Of a stretch of 64,000 nucleotides of DNA, positions 53,303 through 61,631 are shown in pieces. Location of the stretch: assembly GCF_002029255.1 (NCBI RefSeq), contig NZ_MZGT01000008.1, forward strand, positions 44,495 through 108,494, read 5' to 3'. A model generated the notes under the pieces. The model was not told the DNA's origin. It saw nothing but the letters and a program-made list of their open reading frames with translations, and ran no database searches. Origin of the DNA: Clostridium chromiireducens. Its GTDB lineage: Bacteria > Bacillota > Clostridia > Clostridiales > Clostridiaceae. The position numbers were made by a program, and so were the translations under genes. Position 1 is the stretch's first letter. Every line of letters starts with the position of its first letter.

Positions 53303-53650
53303 ACTTACACTTATGCAATAAACTCATCGAAATGAGTAGCATACTTTTGTTCCAGTTTCCAAGGAAATTTACTCATTAGATGAACATATTTACAAATTTA
53401 CTAGAACTTTAAGTTGATATCTTCACCAGAAATCATAAACATTTTTGTGAAGAAAACATTTAAAAATGAGCTGTCAAAGGCTCTTAGTTGAAGGTTGTTC
53501 CACTTTAGCTTGTCACACCAAAGGTGGGAGCATGCTGAAATGGTGCAACCTTCAACTTAGAGCCTTCAGCGATATTTTTGTAGTTTTCGGAATAAAAATG
53601 TTTATGATTTCGGTAAGTTACATCATGAATCTAAGTTTTATATTGGATAT
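53303..53650. repeat. long-hairpin repeat, copy D
   Basis: Starts ACTTATGCAATAAACTCATCGAAATGAG with AGCATACTTTTGTTCCAG. The main hairpin has GAAATCATAAACATTTTT (about 53435) and its inverted copy AAAAATGTTTATGATTTC (about 53594-53611), CTTAGTTGAAGGTTG pairing with CAACCTTCAACTTAG, and the core CCACTTTAGCTTGTC / GAGCATGCTGAAATGG. It fills the gap between the convergent TetR and FMN-binding genes. Confidence 0.7.
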
Positions 53651-53658
53651 CTATAGTT

Positions 53659-54063
53659 TTATTTTTGACTAGAAGCTAATGCATTTTCAATAGCTTTTAA
53701 AATTGTTTTACTACTATTTGTTGCTCCTGAAATAGTATCCACTTTCAAACTTTGAGCTTTGACCACCATCTCTGGAATGATTTCTGCAGGTTTTCCTCTG
53801 CCGTTTTTATGTTCTAATAAGTCTACCTCTTCAATCTTATGATCTTTAACTGTAACTGAAACTTTTGCACTAATTAAATCAGCATCATAGGTACCAATAT
53901 ATTTTCCATCTGAAATCTTTGATAAATCTACATTATTGATTGTTAATTCCCTAATTGCTTTTTGATAATTTTTGACAGAGATTAAATATTTTCCTCCAGC
54001 TATAACACCAATTATAAATATAATACAGATTGAACTTAATATTATTTTTTTCTTTTTTGACAT
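53659..54063 (-). CDS. FMN-binding domain membrane-anchored protein
   Basis: A 134-residue extracytoplasmic flavoprotein. One N-terminal membrane helix (about 7-27) is followed by an FMN-binding domain (about 50-134). The flavinylation site is Thr115 in DTISGATNSS, to which FMN is attached by ApbE-type transferases. Similar small proteins act in extracellular electron transfer or respiratory complexes. The ATG at 54063 is preferred over a TTG at 54081. It overlaps in transcription with the GNAT gene just upstream (20-nt gap) and abuts repeat copy D. Confidence 0.88.
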   Translation of the reverse strand: MSKKKKIILSSICIIFIIGVIAGGKYLISVKNYQKAIRELTINNVDLSKISDGKYIGTYDADLISAKVSVTVKDHKIEEVDLLEHKNGRGKPAEIIPEMVVKAQSLKVDTISGATNSSKTILKAIENALASSQK

Positions 54064-54083
54064 GGTTAAAAATCCCCTCAAAT

Positions 54084-54611
54084 TTATAGTAATTTTTCAT
54101 ATAACTTAAACCAATCTAATCCGTAGTTTCCAAGACCCAAATCAACTGTATCTACATACTTAAATCCACATTCTTCATAAAGCCTTATGGCTGGCACGTT
54201 GCCTTCATAAACATCTAATCTAATTGATCTAGCCTTTAGCTTCACACCATGTTCAATAGAAAAATCTATTAACGCCTTACCTACACCACACTTTAAAAAC
54301 TTAGGATGTACAGCAAATGTATGTATAACAATAACATCTGAATAATCAGATTCAAATTCCCACTTAGCTTTATAGTAGGCTGGTTCAGGTTTGTTACTCA
54401 AAATAATAGTTCCAATAATCTTTCCATCATATTTTGCTACATATAGATTACCAGTTTTCACTCCATCAATTGCATTTTGACGAACTGGATATGCATCTTT
54501 CCTCCATCCAGGGTAGTTTATTCCTTTATTCAAATAATCATTCAAATCATTATATAGTTGCTCTAATTCATCAATTTCATCTTCAGTTCCCAAATCAAAA
54601 GTGATGTACAT
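54084..54611 (-). CDS. GNAT family N-acetyltransferase
   Basis: A 175-residue acetyltransferase. Acetyl-CoA motif A reads VIHTFAVHPKFLKCGVGKALIDFSIEHG, followed by RLDVYEGNVPAIRLYEECGFKYVDTVD. The ATG at 54611 has GGAGG 5 nt upstream; the frame also opens at TTG 54614. It precedes the FMN-binding gene and is probably co-transcribed with it. Substrate unknown. Confidence 0.86.
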   Translation of the reverse strand: MYITFDLGTEDEIDELEQLYNDLNDYLNKGINYPGWRKDAYPVRQNAIDGVKTGNLYVAKYDGKIIGTIILSNKPEPAYYKAKWEFESDYSDVIVIHTFAVHPKFLKCGVGKALIDFSIEHGVKLKARSIRLDVYEGNVPAIRLYEECGFKYVDTVDLGLGNYGLDWFKLYEKLL

Positions 54612-54766
54612 CAATTCCTCCCCAATCTATGCAAATTATATATTCTACTTCTTTACTTTAATAATCTAATTCGTACATATTATGTAAGTACAATATTATT
54701 TGCGGCCCTAACGACTTCTTGAAAAAATACTTTATATCAAGATATCCCCATCGTCTAAATTATCTC

Positions 54767-55156
54767 TTACACTAGAACCTCATACCCCTCTTTAAGAAGC
54801 GACTCAATCCCATTGTCTAAATCACTACTCTTAATGAGGATATAATCTGTATCATATGTTGAAATAGCAAATATACTTATTTTATTATTTGCTAACACTG
54901 TACTTATTGAAGAAAGAATTCCAATTAGAGAAAAATCTAAGGGCCCTTCTATTTTTAATACTCTCCAATTCTTCTCACACTGTATATCAATTGGAATATC
55001 CTCTTGACTACATACGATTGATAACTCTTCATTAGTTTTTGTTATTGAAAAGAAATCACTTTTTTGAGCCCATTCAGGAATTAATTCATTTTTGTCCAAT
55101 CTACATACTCCATATATATCTTTAAGTAGCCTCATTGTTAATATTTTTTCCACCAT
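54767..55156 (-). CDS. ACT domain protein (CASTOR/ACT type)
   Basis: A 129-residue protein of the two-ACT amino-acid-sensing type. N-terminal ACT-like strands (LLKDIYGVCRLDKNELIPEWAQKSDFFSITKTNEELSIVC) contain the typical P-x-W segment. A second ACT motif follows, KIEGPLDFSLIGILSSISTVLANNKISIFAISTYDTDYILI. It may sense an amino acid, but no partner enzyme is adjacent. ATG 55156 lies 9 nt after AAAGG; earlier in-frame ATGs are too close to that site. Confidence 0.8.
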   Translation of the reverse strand: MVEKILTMRLLKDIYGVCRLDKNELIPEWAQKSDFFSITKTNEELSIVCSQEDIPIDIQCEKNWRVLKIEGPLDFSLIGILSSISTVLANNKISIFAISTYDTDYILIKSSDLDNGIESLLKEGYEVLV

Positions 55157-55201
55157 ATTTTTCATCCTTTCTTTTGAATACATTTAATAATTGTTTTGTA
55201 C

Positions 55202-55354
55202 CTATAAATCCTTCTTAGTCTTTTCCTCTATATAAATATCAAGTGCTTTTATTCCTCTATTTGCAAGCTTCACAAATAAAACAAATCCATAAATTGATAT
55301 TCCAAACATACCTAGTATTAGTATTATATTAATCAAACTAAATACTGTCATCAT
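55202..55354 (-). CDS. 50-residue single-helix membrane protein
   Basis: ATG-ATG at 55354 with AGGAGGA 6 nt upstream. It encodes MMTVFSLINIILILGMFGIS and then YGFVLFVKLANRGIKALDIY, ending in a charged tail EEKTKKDL. One or one and a half membrane spans. A typical overlooked small clostridial membrane protein; the family is not recognised. The bases between it and the sigma gene (55355-55649) show only AT-rich promoter-like sequence. Confidence 0.65.
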   Translation of the reverse strand: MMTVFSLINIILILGMFGISIYGFVLFVKLANRGIKALDIYIEEKTKKDL

Positions 55355-55649
55355 AAACTTTCCTCCTAATCACTTATTTGCATAATAACCATTCTTAATA
55401 TTTATTCCTACGCTATTTTATAATATTTATACTTATTATAACTCTATTTCCTGATTTTTCATAAAACAATTAATTAAGATTTCTAAATTATACAACTTTA
55501 TATTCAGCAATATAATCCTTTGTTAAATACTATATAAGCTTTAAACAAAACTATAGGTTTTCTATAAGAATTAAAGTTTATACACCTTTAGACTATATAT
55601 ATAGGTATTTTGATACTTACTATTTAGTTTTTATATTTAGGAGGTATAT

Positions 55650-56231
55650 ATGGATTATAAATACATTGAAAGTTTAGTTTTGAGATCTAAAAACGGTGAT
55701 CCAATTTCTAAAGAAGAATTAGCTAAAGAGTTTCGCCCATTGATATTAAATATCGTTAAAAGAACTTTTCTTCATGGCTATGATAACGAAGATATACAAA
55801 ATGAATGCTATAGAACACTTTTTAAATGTTTATCTATGTATGATTTAGAACGGCATAGATTTGTTGCTTATGCAAGTAATGCAATAAAAAATAATATTAA
55901 TGATTTGATTAAAAGAGTTAAAAACAGAAGTCCAATTGAAGGTTCCGAAGCACTCACTTTATCTGATAATTTAGAACATAACCTCTCATCTAAAGGCGAT
56001 AGCCTTGAAGAAGTTCTTTGCAGTGAATCTGATTATGAATTATTAAAAATTGCAATTAATTCCTTAAACAAAGAAGAAAAAGAATTGATTATATTTATCT
56101 TCTTTAAAAATAATACAGTTTCAGCTTATGCCGCTTTAAAGAATATGCCTTACTCAACAGTAAATAGAAAGAAAGCCGTTACTTTAATGAAATTAAGTAA
56201 GTACTTTATAGATACCCAACACATAATTTAG
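55650..56231 (+). CDS. UviA/TcdR-like alternative sigma factor
   Basis: A 193-residue sigma-70-related protein. Region 2 spans about 20-90 (LAKEFRPLILNIVKRTFLHGYDNEDIQNECY ... RFVAYASNAIKNNINDLIKR). Region 4 spans about 135-185 (NSLNKEEKELIIFIFFKNNTVSAYAALKNMPYSTVNRKKA). Size and architecture fit the clostridial group 5 sigma factors that switch on toxin and bacteriocin genes, but no toxin gene is in this window and no anti-sigma gene is adjacent. AGGAGG lies 5 nt before the ATG. Its stop codon lies within the terminal repeat of hairpin copy E. Confidence 0.78.
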   Translation: MDYKYIESLVLRSKNGDPISKEELAKEFRPLILNIVKRTFLHGYDNEDIQNECYRTLFKCLSMYDLERHRFVAYASNAIKNNINDLIKRVKNRSPIEGSEALTLSDNLEHNLSSKGDSLEEVLCSESDYELLKIAINSLNKEEKELIIFIFFKNNTVSAYAALKNMPYSTVNRKKAVTLMKLSKYFIDTQHII

Positions 56232-56606
56232 ACTTATGCGTATAACTCACCGAAATAAGAAACATACTTTTGTTCCAGTTTCTAGTTGAGATATTTTTCA
56301 AAGAATAAGTTTAAGTCTTAAATTGGATATCTATGTAGATAAACCAGTTATAAGTTTGATTTATGCTTTGAAATATATACTATACCAGAAAGAATGGGTA
56401 CTCTTTTGTGCAGTGTTTTATTGAGAATTTGGCTGTAGGATTTCTTCAGCCGAAGTTGTTCCATTCGAGCTTGTCATTTGCTTGCCAAAGGAGCATGCTC
56501 AAATGGGCACAACTTCTGCTGGTAGAAATCCACAGCCAAATTCTCTAGAAACCGAAACAACAGAGTACCCGTTCTTTCGGTGAGTTATATACATAAATCT
56601 AAATTA
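56224..56606. repeat. long-hairpin repeat, copy E (fullest)
   Basis: Terminal inverted repeats TAATTTAGACTTATG and CATAAATCTAAATTA, each followed inward by TATAACTCACCGAAA, bound a 383-bp unit. Inside, the left half resembles copy C (AACATACTTTTGTTCCAG, GAGATATTTTTCAAAG). From about 56390 to 56582 there is a hairpin nearly identical to copy B, with core GAGCTTGTC/GGAGCATGCTC. It fills the gap between the convergent sigma factor and VTT genes. Confidence 0.8.
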
Positions 56607-56630
56607 CATATTGTTTATCTATGATATTTT

Positions 56631-57188
56631 TTATTTATAATTTTTACCTCTAAGAGTAATAAGCATTAACAGCAATCCAGTAATTGTCATAATCAACCTT
56701 AACCAATTATCATAAATATTTATTACATCATAACTAAGAAGAGCTTCTATTGCTATTGATGGAATTTTTCCTATAAAAGTCGCGATAATAAATATCCCAC
56801 CACTTACATTACTTATTGAAGCCGATAATGTTATGACACCAGATGGTATAAATGGAATCAATCTTCCTTGAAATATTAATAAACCAGCCTTTTTCCCATT
56901 ACTATTTACTATCTGAGAAATCAATTTATATTTATCTGTTAATTTTTCTATTCTCCTCTTAAAGCCTAACCTATAAATTTTAAAAGTAATATATGCGCCT
57001 AGTGATTCACCAATCAAAGATAATAAAAAACCTTCCACAGGTCCGAAGAACAGTATGTTAGCTCCTGTTACAAATACGGATGGCAATATTCCTAAAAGTG
57101 AAATCATTATACTAATAAAAATACTTATAGGAATTGCCATAGAGCTGTTATTTTTTAAAATCTCTAGAATTTCACTTATACTGAACAT
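56631..57188 (-). CDS. TVP38/TMEM64 (VTT domain) membrane protein
   Basis: A 185-residue integral membrane protein of the DedA/VTT superfamily. The signature SVFVTGANILFFGPVEGFLLSLIGESLGAYITFKIYR is the re-entrant loop region, followed by FQGRLIPFIPSGVITLSASISNVS with the conserved Arg and Pro. It ends with a helix around DNWLRLIMTITGLLLMLITL. VTT proteins are implicated in lipid scrambling or ion homeostasis. Second gene after DUF2164 on the same strand. Confidence 0.85.
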   Translation of the reverse strand: MFSISEILEILKNNSSMAIPISIFISIMISLLGILPSVFVTGANILFFGPVEGFLLSLIGESLGAYITFKIYRLGFKRRIEKLTDKYKLISQIVNSNGKKAGLLIFQGRLIPFIPSGVITLSASISNVSGGIFIIATFIGKIPSIAIEALLSYDVINIYDNWLRLIMTITGLLLMLITLRGKNYK

Positions 57189-57215
57189 AACTTTCTCCTA
57201 TGTATTTCAAAGCAG

Positions 57216-57452
57216 CTAATATTTTTGTATTGAAAGTAAATCATCAATACTTCTATTCATATAATTATAAGAATCATATATTCCTTGATTATAGAATTCC
57301 GTGGCTAGCTCATCAATTATGAAATCTAAAATCTTTCCTGATGCTAGATCTCCTAATTCCTCATCTCTTTCATCACAGAAATAATTTTTTATTGCAGAAA
57401 TCATATCCTCTCTTTTCTCTTTACTTAATTGTATCTTATTTTTATCACTCAC
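57216..57452 (-). CDS. DUF2164 family protein
   Basis: A 78-residue acidic helical protein matching DUF2164: LSKEKREDMISAIKNYFCDERDEELGDLASGKILDFIIDELATEFYNQGIYD. Function unknown. It starts with GTG (57452), with GGAGG 7 nt upstream. Followed after 27 bases by the VTT gene. Both size and sequence are normal for the family. Confidence 0.82.
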   Translation of the reverse strand: MSDKNKIQLSKEKREDMISAIKNYFCDERDEELGDLASGKILDFIIDELATEFYNQGIYDSYNYMNRSIDDLLSIQKY

Positions 57453-57544
57453 TTAAAGCCCTCCATGTAATTTAAGATAGAAGTATTTTCTTATTAATAA
57501 ATTATAACATATCCCTAGTAAACTTATCTAAATCGATAACAAAA

Positions 57545-57588
57545 AAATAAAACTAGGGTTTAATTTAAAACCCTAGCTTTATTTTTCA
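57545..57588 (-). terminator. intrinsic terminator downstream of small-transporter operon
   Basis: CTAGGGTTT / AAACCCTAG stem (57553-57561, 57568-57576) flanked by A-runs and TTTATTTTT on the other side. It works best for transcripts arriving from 57763 on the minus strand. Between it and 57763 lies a 15-codon frame (57621-57668, minus, MDNDFNNNILGLLRK) with a good ribosome site, perhaps a tiny peptide gene; nothing else is seen in 57453-57762. Confidence 0.65.
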
Positions 57589-57762
57589 GAAAGACAAGTT
57601 GTACTATGGGGACTTTAAAATCATTTTCGGAGTAATCCTAAAATATTATTATTAAAATCATTGTCCATGAGAACCACCTCTTTCATATATTATTGTGCAC
57701 AATATCAGCTTAAATATGCAAACAAAATTTTTTAATATATGTAAAAACATAAGTATCATTAC

Positions 57763-58104
57763 CTACATAATATATAAAAGTATAATCCCACTAATAACTC
57801 CACCAATTACAGCTGATCCCAAATTTGTAAATGACTTTTTAACTTTTCCTCCTGTTACAGCTGATGCAGTAAAAGCACCAACCGCAGCCGCCAGCCCCAT
57901 ATCTATCCATCCACTACTCCCCTGCTGTATCAAGTGATTTTTCATTCCATGGTCTAATATCCAAATTGTCCCTACCACAGTTATAGCCGCTAAAAAACCA
58001 CCTATTGCTCCAAGTTTATTTACAAACCTTCCCCATAAAAGTCTAATGAAAAATGGCAGTAAAAAAGCTCCCATTATTGTTGTAAAAATAGCTTGTCCGG
58101 ACAT
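57763..58104 (-). CDS. small membrane protein pair, subunit 2
   Basis: A 113-residue protein with three or four membrane helices. It contains RFVNKLGAIGGFLAAITVVGTIWILDHGM and SSGWIDMGLAAAVGAFTAS, a pattern repeated in its neighbour, so the two are paralogous subunits. They resemble the Lin0368-type pair described as putative glycerol transporter subunits; I am only moderately sure of that identity. GGAGG precedes the ATG, and the upstream gene ends 2 bases before it. Confidence 0.65.
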   Translation of the reverse strand: MSGQAIFTTIMGAFLLPFFIRLLWGRFVNKLGAIGGFLAAITVVGTIWILDHGMKNHLIQQGSSGWIDMGLAAAVGAFTASAVTGGKVKKSFTNLGSAVIGGVISGIILLYIM

Positions 58105-58106
58105 AA

Positions 58107-58538
58107 TTACACCTCCAACTTTCCATCTACTAATTCTATATTTACACTCTCTAGACTTTCTTTTTTAGGTTTGATTTCTATAGTGCCTTTTTCCATTATA
58201 TGCTTTTCCATTAGTACCGCCATATATCCACCTAAGGCTGCACCAATTACTACATATAATAATGTTGGAACTGAATTTATTAATGATTCAGAGCCATTCA
58301 CCATATAATTTTTTGCTATTAAACCAATTGCTACCCCCAATCCCATGTCAACAAATGCTGAATCATTATCATGTTTAATTAATCCTATATAATGATTCAC
58401 ACACCACATCGATCCAGTAAGAAAAAACGCAGCCCCATATGTCCCAAAAAGTCCAAATTCATCAAGAAAAATTCCCCATAATCCGTTTATAACAGTTGCT
58501 GCCAAAAAATATCCAAAAGTATTTCTCAAAAATCTCAT
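58107..58538 (-). CDS. small membrane protein pair, subunit 1 (Lin0368-like)
   Basis: A 143-residue protein with four membrane helices and a short charged C-terminal tail (KKESLESVNIELVDGKLEV). It contains FGYFLAATVINGLWGIFLDEFGLFGTYGAAFFLTGSMWCVNHYIG and SAFVDMGLGVAIG, echoing the second subunit. It probably acts as a hetero-oligomeric transporter with that subunit; glycerol is the suggested substrate for related proteins, with no glycerol genes here to support it. GGGGG precedes the ATG. Confidence 0.65.
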   Translation of the reverse strand: MRFLRNTFGYFLAATVINGLWGIFLDEFGLFGTYGAAFFLTGSMWCVNHYIGLIKHDNDSAFVDMGLGVAIGLIAKNYMVNGSESLINSVPTLLYVVIGAALGGYMAVLMEKHIMEKGTIEIKPKKESLESVNIELVDGKLEV

Positions 58539-58789
58539 TATTATCCCCCTATTACTCTTTGGTCAACTACTAACTCTAATTTTTTTAATCATGTTAGCAT
58601 CTATTTTTCTTATCTATTATTCCTAAAAGCTCAAGATGTTCATATAAACTCACAAAATCTTTTTAATCCATATCTCTCTACTTGAAACTAACTTCATAGT
58701 TATATATGCCAATTCTATTAAACTAACATTTAAATTCAATTCTTTTTTAACTACGTTTATCATTTCTTTTGCCATTTGATATATAAATT

Positions 58790-59782
58790 CTATTTAATTT
58801 CAGTATCTGCCGGAAATACAATTCCACCTTTATTTCTTGCAGTTGTTTGAACTTCAGTAACTATCAAACTATGATCTAGCATCTTATAGCATTTCTCCAA
58901 GTTGTTACTTTTAATAATATCCCTAAATTCAATAAATTCATTAACCATACGATGTTCATAATTGTTCTCATTTATTACAGAACTAGTTCCATCATTCATT
59001 AATAATTCGAATCTTTCGCAAACATTAGCTGGAGTATCTTGATAGATACATCCATTATCCCCTTGAATATTATTTGCTATAGGCGCTTTACAATCTTTTG
59101 CTCCAATACAAACACATTTAAATTTATCATAGTCTAGTATCAATACTCCAGATGTATCTATTCCTCTTTCAATATTAGGATAATATTCAACATTTTTAGG
59201 TTTGCCAAATAAACCAACCACATAATGAATATTATAGATATTTAGATCCATCAAAGCTCCACCAGAAAAATTGGGATCAAAAGCAGGCAGCACATTACCT
59301 TCCTTGAAACTATTATACCTACTCGAATATTGAGAATAATTGCATTGAACAATTTTTATATTTCCTAAGGTTGGCAGAAATTCTTTAATCTTTTTATAGT
59401 TAGGAAGATATTGATTAGTAATTGCTTCAAATATAAATAATTTTCTTTCTCTAGCTAAATCACTCAATATTAATGCTTCCTTGTATGTTGATGTCATTGG
59501 TTTCTCAATAATAACGTTCTTATTTGCCTCTAATGCCTTTTTAGCAAATTCAAAATGCAGATTATTAGGTAATGCAATATACACTGCATCTAAATTACAT
59601 TTTAATAATTCCTCATAATCATAAAAAATATTTTTAATATTATAAGTATCCTTTAATTCATTCATTACATCTTCGCTGCTTTTTCTTCCAAAAATAGCTT
59701 CTAACTCTATATCCTTTAAGTACGGAGTAGCTCTCAATAACTCCTTTACAATCATTCCAGCCCCTATAATTCCTAATTTCAT
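58790..59782 (-). CDS. Gfo/Idh/MocA family oxidoreductase
   Basis: A 330-residue NAD(P)-dependent sugar or polyol dehydrogenase-type enzyme. The Rossmann start is KLGIIGAGMIVKELL. The conserved EKPMTSTYKEALIL block is at about 95, and the second half has NPNFSGGALMDLNIYNIHYVVGLFG, the usual DxxxH region. Substrate unknown and no sugar operon nearby. GAGG precedes the ATG. Single gene. Confidence 0.9.
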   Translation of the reverse strand: MKLGIIGAGMIVKELLRATPYLKDIELEAIFGRKSSEDVMNELKDTYNIKNIFYDYEELLKCNLDAVYIALPNNLHFEFAKKALEANKNVIIEKPMTSTYKEALILSDLARERKLFIFEAITNQYLPNYKKIKEFLPTLGNIKIVQCNYSQYSSRYNSFKEGNVLPAFDPNFSGGALMDLNIYNIHYVVGLFGKPKNVEYYPNIERGIDTSGVLILDYDKFKCVCIGAKDCKAPIANNIQGDNGCIYQDTPANVCERFELLMNDGTSSVINENNYEHRMVNEFIEFRDIIKSNNLEKCYKMLDHSLIVTEVQTTARNKGGIVFPADTEIK

Positions 59783-59975
59783 ATTCAGTCCTCCCTGCTC
59801 TCACATCAGTATTATTTTATACTATCTTAACATAATTTCTTTCCATATTAAACTTCAATTGATTTCTTCTGTACTCTTAAAATATATTTTCCTTAAAGAT
59901 AAAAAAATATTTAAATTTATCATGATTACATATTACGATATTCTCAATATATTATATATACTAATTATGCAAAAA

Positions 59976-60003
59976 ACACTCACCACAAAATTGTGGCGAG
60001 TGC
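59976..60003 (-). terminator. terminator with CCACAA/TTGTGG palindrome, copy 3
   Basis: CACTCACCACAA / TTGTGGCGAGTG with a 2-base centre; on the minus strand TTTTTTGC follows. It closes the LytTR gene. Same centre as the hairpins at 19460 and 38093. Confidence 0.75.
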
Positions 60004-60020
60004 ATACATTTTTAATTTTA

Positions 60021-60719
60021 CTATTTATAACTAAAATTATTTTCTAAACTAGTAATTCCCTGTATAACTTTTTCCTTAAAGTTTCTCCCCATTGGTATTT
60101 CCAATTCATTTCTTAACTTTAATTTACCCGGTAATACTTTTATAACAAAATCAACATTGATTATATATGATTTATGGGCCCGAATAAATCTAGGATTATT
60201 AATTTGCTCTATAATAGTAGTTAATTTTTCTCTTACCCTATACTCGCCAGTTGTACAATGCATTACTAAGTAATGCCCATAAGATTCTATAAAAATAATA
60301 TTCTTAACATTAAGTCTTATTGTGGCTGTTCCAGATTTTAGTGTAACTACAGTATCTATATTTTTTATATAAGCTAATAATATCTCAATCATATTTTTAA
60401 AATCCTCATCAAAATTATCTATACGAATAAATTGTAATGGCTTAACATTTAATGATTGGAATACTAGTGACTCATCTTTACTTAGAAATACAATACAGTT
60501 CGCATGAGTATATTCCTTTAATTCTTTAGCACTATTGATTTCATGAGTATCTTCTATTTGATAAAAAATCACCAATATATCGTTACTAGCATAATCTTTT
60601 ATATAATTTTCTTCCACAAAGGTAACTCTCTCGGAGCCGCTGCCTAAAAACAATTTAATTTTAGACTTCAAACTATCCCTTAGATTATCATCTTTTAAAA
60701 TCAAATAGGCCTTTATCAT
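60021..60719 (-). CDS. LytTR DNA-binding regulator
   Basis: A 232-residue protein. The N-terminal 115 residues look like a receiver-type fold but lack the standard phospho-acceptor Asp context (FYQIEDTHEINSAKEL), so it may not be phosphorylated. The C-terminal LytTR domain (about 130-230) has LNVKNIIFIESYGHYLVMHC and FIRAHKSYIINVDFVIKVLPGKLKL. Overlaps the upstream membrane protein gene by 32 nt, so the two are coupled; that protein may be its sensor or inhibitor. Confidence 0.85.
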   Translation of the reverse strand: MIKAYLILKDDNLRDSLKSKIKLFLGSGSERVTFVEENYIKDYASNDILVIFYQIEDTHEINSAKELKEYTHANCIVFLSKDESLVFQSLNVKPLQFIRIDNFDEDFKNMIEILLAYIKNIDTVVTLKSGTATIRLNVKNIIFIESYGHYLVMHCTTGEYRVREKLTTIIEQINNPRFIRAHKSYIINVDFVIKVLPGKLKLRNELEIPMGRNFKEKVIQGITSLENNFSYK

Positions 60720-61356
60720 TATTTATCCCCCATTTGCCCTGTTGTTTTTCAATTTTATCAATATATTCAGCAAGACTTATACTTCCCTCCTCCATTGCAC
60801 CTAATAAATTATACTTATCTACTATCTGAATATTACATTCTTCTTTTAAATACTTGACAGCATTAATATATTCTTTATTGTTAGCAGTAACTACTGATCT
60901 AAAAGTTACAATAGAGCCCTCCTTCAATTTTATACCAAAATAAACAAAATGCACAGGTGTTGCCGAGATGACCCACATTGTTGTCCAATAAATTCCTATA
61001 CTTTCAATTTCAGCTAATTTAATTTTAAATGCAAACATATCATTCTTACCATTAAAAATACTTATCAAATATTTTAGTTGTTGAATATAATCATCAATAG
61101 CATAGCTTTCTAAGTACAGTCCGTTTATGCACCAATATTGCCTACATCTCACTATAGTTGGAACATATAAAAGCGACAACAATAAAAATGTGAACATAAT
61201 CGTAATACAAACAATTATAAAATTATATAATTTAAAGTACTCAATTATAGCACTACCTAATATTAAGCTAAAAAATAGCGGCACCATTGCAGAAATAATA
61301 ATATACAATATAGTAGGTTTTTCTCCTACAACAAATACTTTTTTTGATTCTTCCAT
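60688..61356 (-). CDS. membrane protein coupled to LytTR regulator
   Basis: A 222-residue protein with two membrane helices near the N-terminus (about 19-41 and 46-68). A cytoplasmic domain (about 75-222) contains KIKLAEIESIGIYWTTMWVIS and ends in a short helical tail EKQQGKWGINNDKG resembling a membrane-protein oligomer tail. The ATG at 61356 is favoured over GTG 61365 inside the ribosome site. Its stop lies 32 nt inside the LytTR gene. The family is not recognised; the context suggests a membrane partner of the LytTR protein. Confidence 0.7.
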   Translation of the reverse strand: MEESKKVFVVGEKPTILYIIISAMVPLFFSLILGSAIIEYFKLYNFIIVCITIMFTFLLLSLLYVPTIVRCRQYWCINGLYLESYAIDDYIQQLKYLISIFNGKNDMFAFKIKLAEIESIGIYWTTMWVISATPVHFVYFGIKLKEGSIVTFRSVVTANNKEYINAVKYLKEECNIQIVDKYNLLGAMEEGSISLAEYIDKIEKQQGKWGINNDKGLFDFKR

Positions 61357-61556
61357 ATAAACCACTCTCCTTAATTTCTATTATATGAATTCAAATAGAA
61401 AAGATAATTGGCTTGGCATGAACAACAATTTAATATCCCATAAGGTATATATAATTACTTAGTTGAATTCCCTTCTCTTGAAACTGCTAGTTAATTTACC
61501 TCTCTCCTCAAATATTTTCATCTTGTAAACACGATTTCATCAATTCTATAAACAAC

Positions 61557-61591
61557 AAAAAAATCCAAGGTATAATTCCTTGGATTTTTTG
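61557..61591 (-). terminator. intrinsic terminator of CAP protein gene
   Basis: AAAAATCCAAGG and CCTTGGATTTTT arms with a 7-nt loop. On the minus strand TTTTTTTG follows. The rest of the gap 61357-61556 shows nothing. Confidence 0.75.
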
Positions 61592-61631
61592 ATAAATTAC
61601 ATTTGATTTTTACTATATATATCTTTCACTA

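Noticed and set aside
57621..57668. 15-codon ORF with a good ribosome site
   Set aside because: Too short to support as a gene from sequence alone; mentioned only in the terminator entry.
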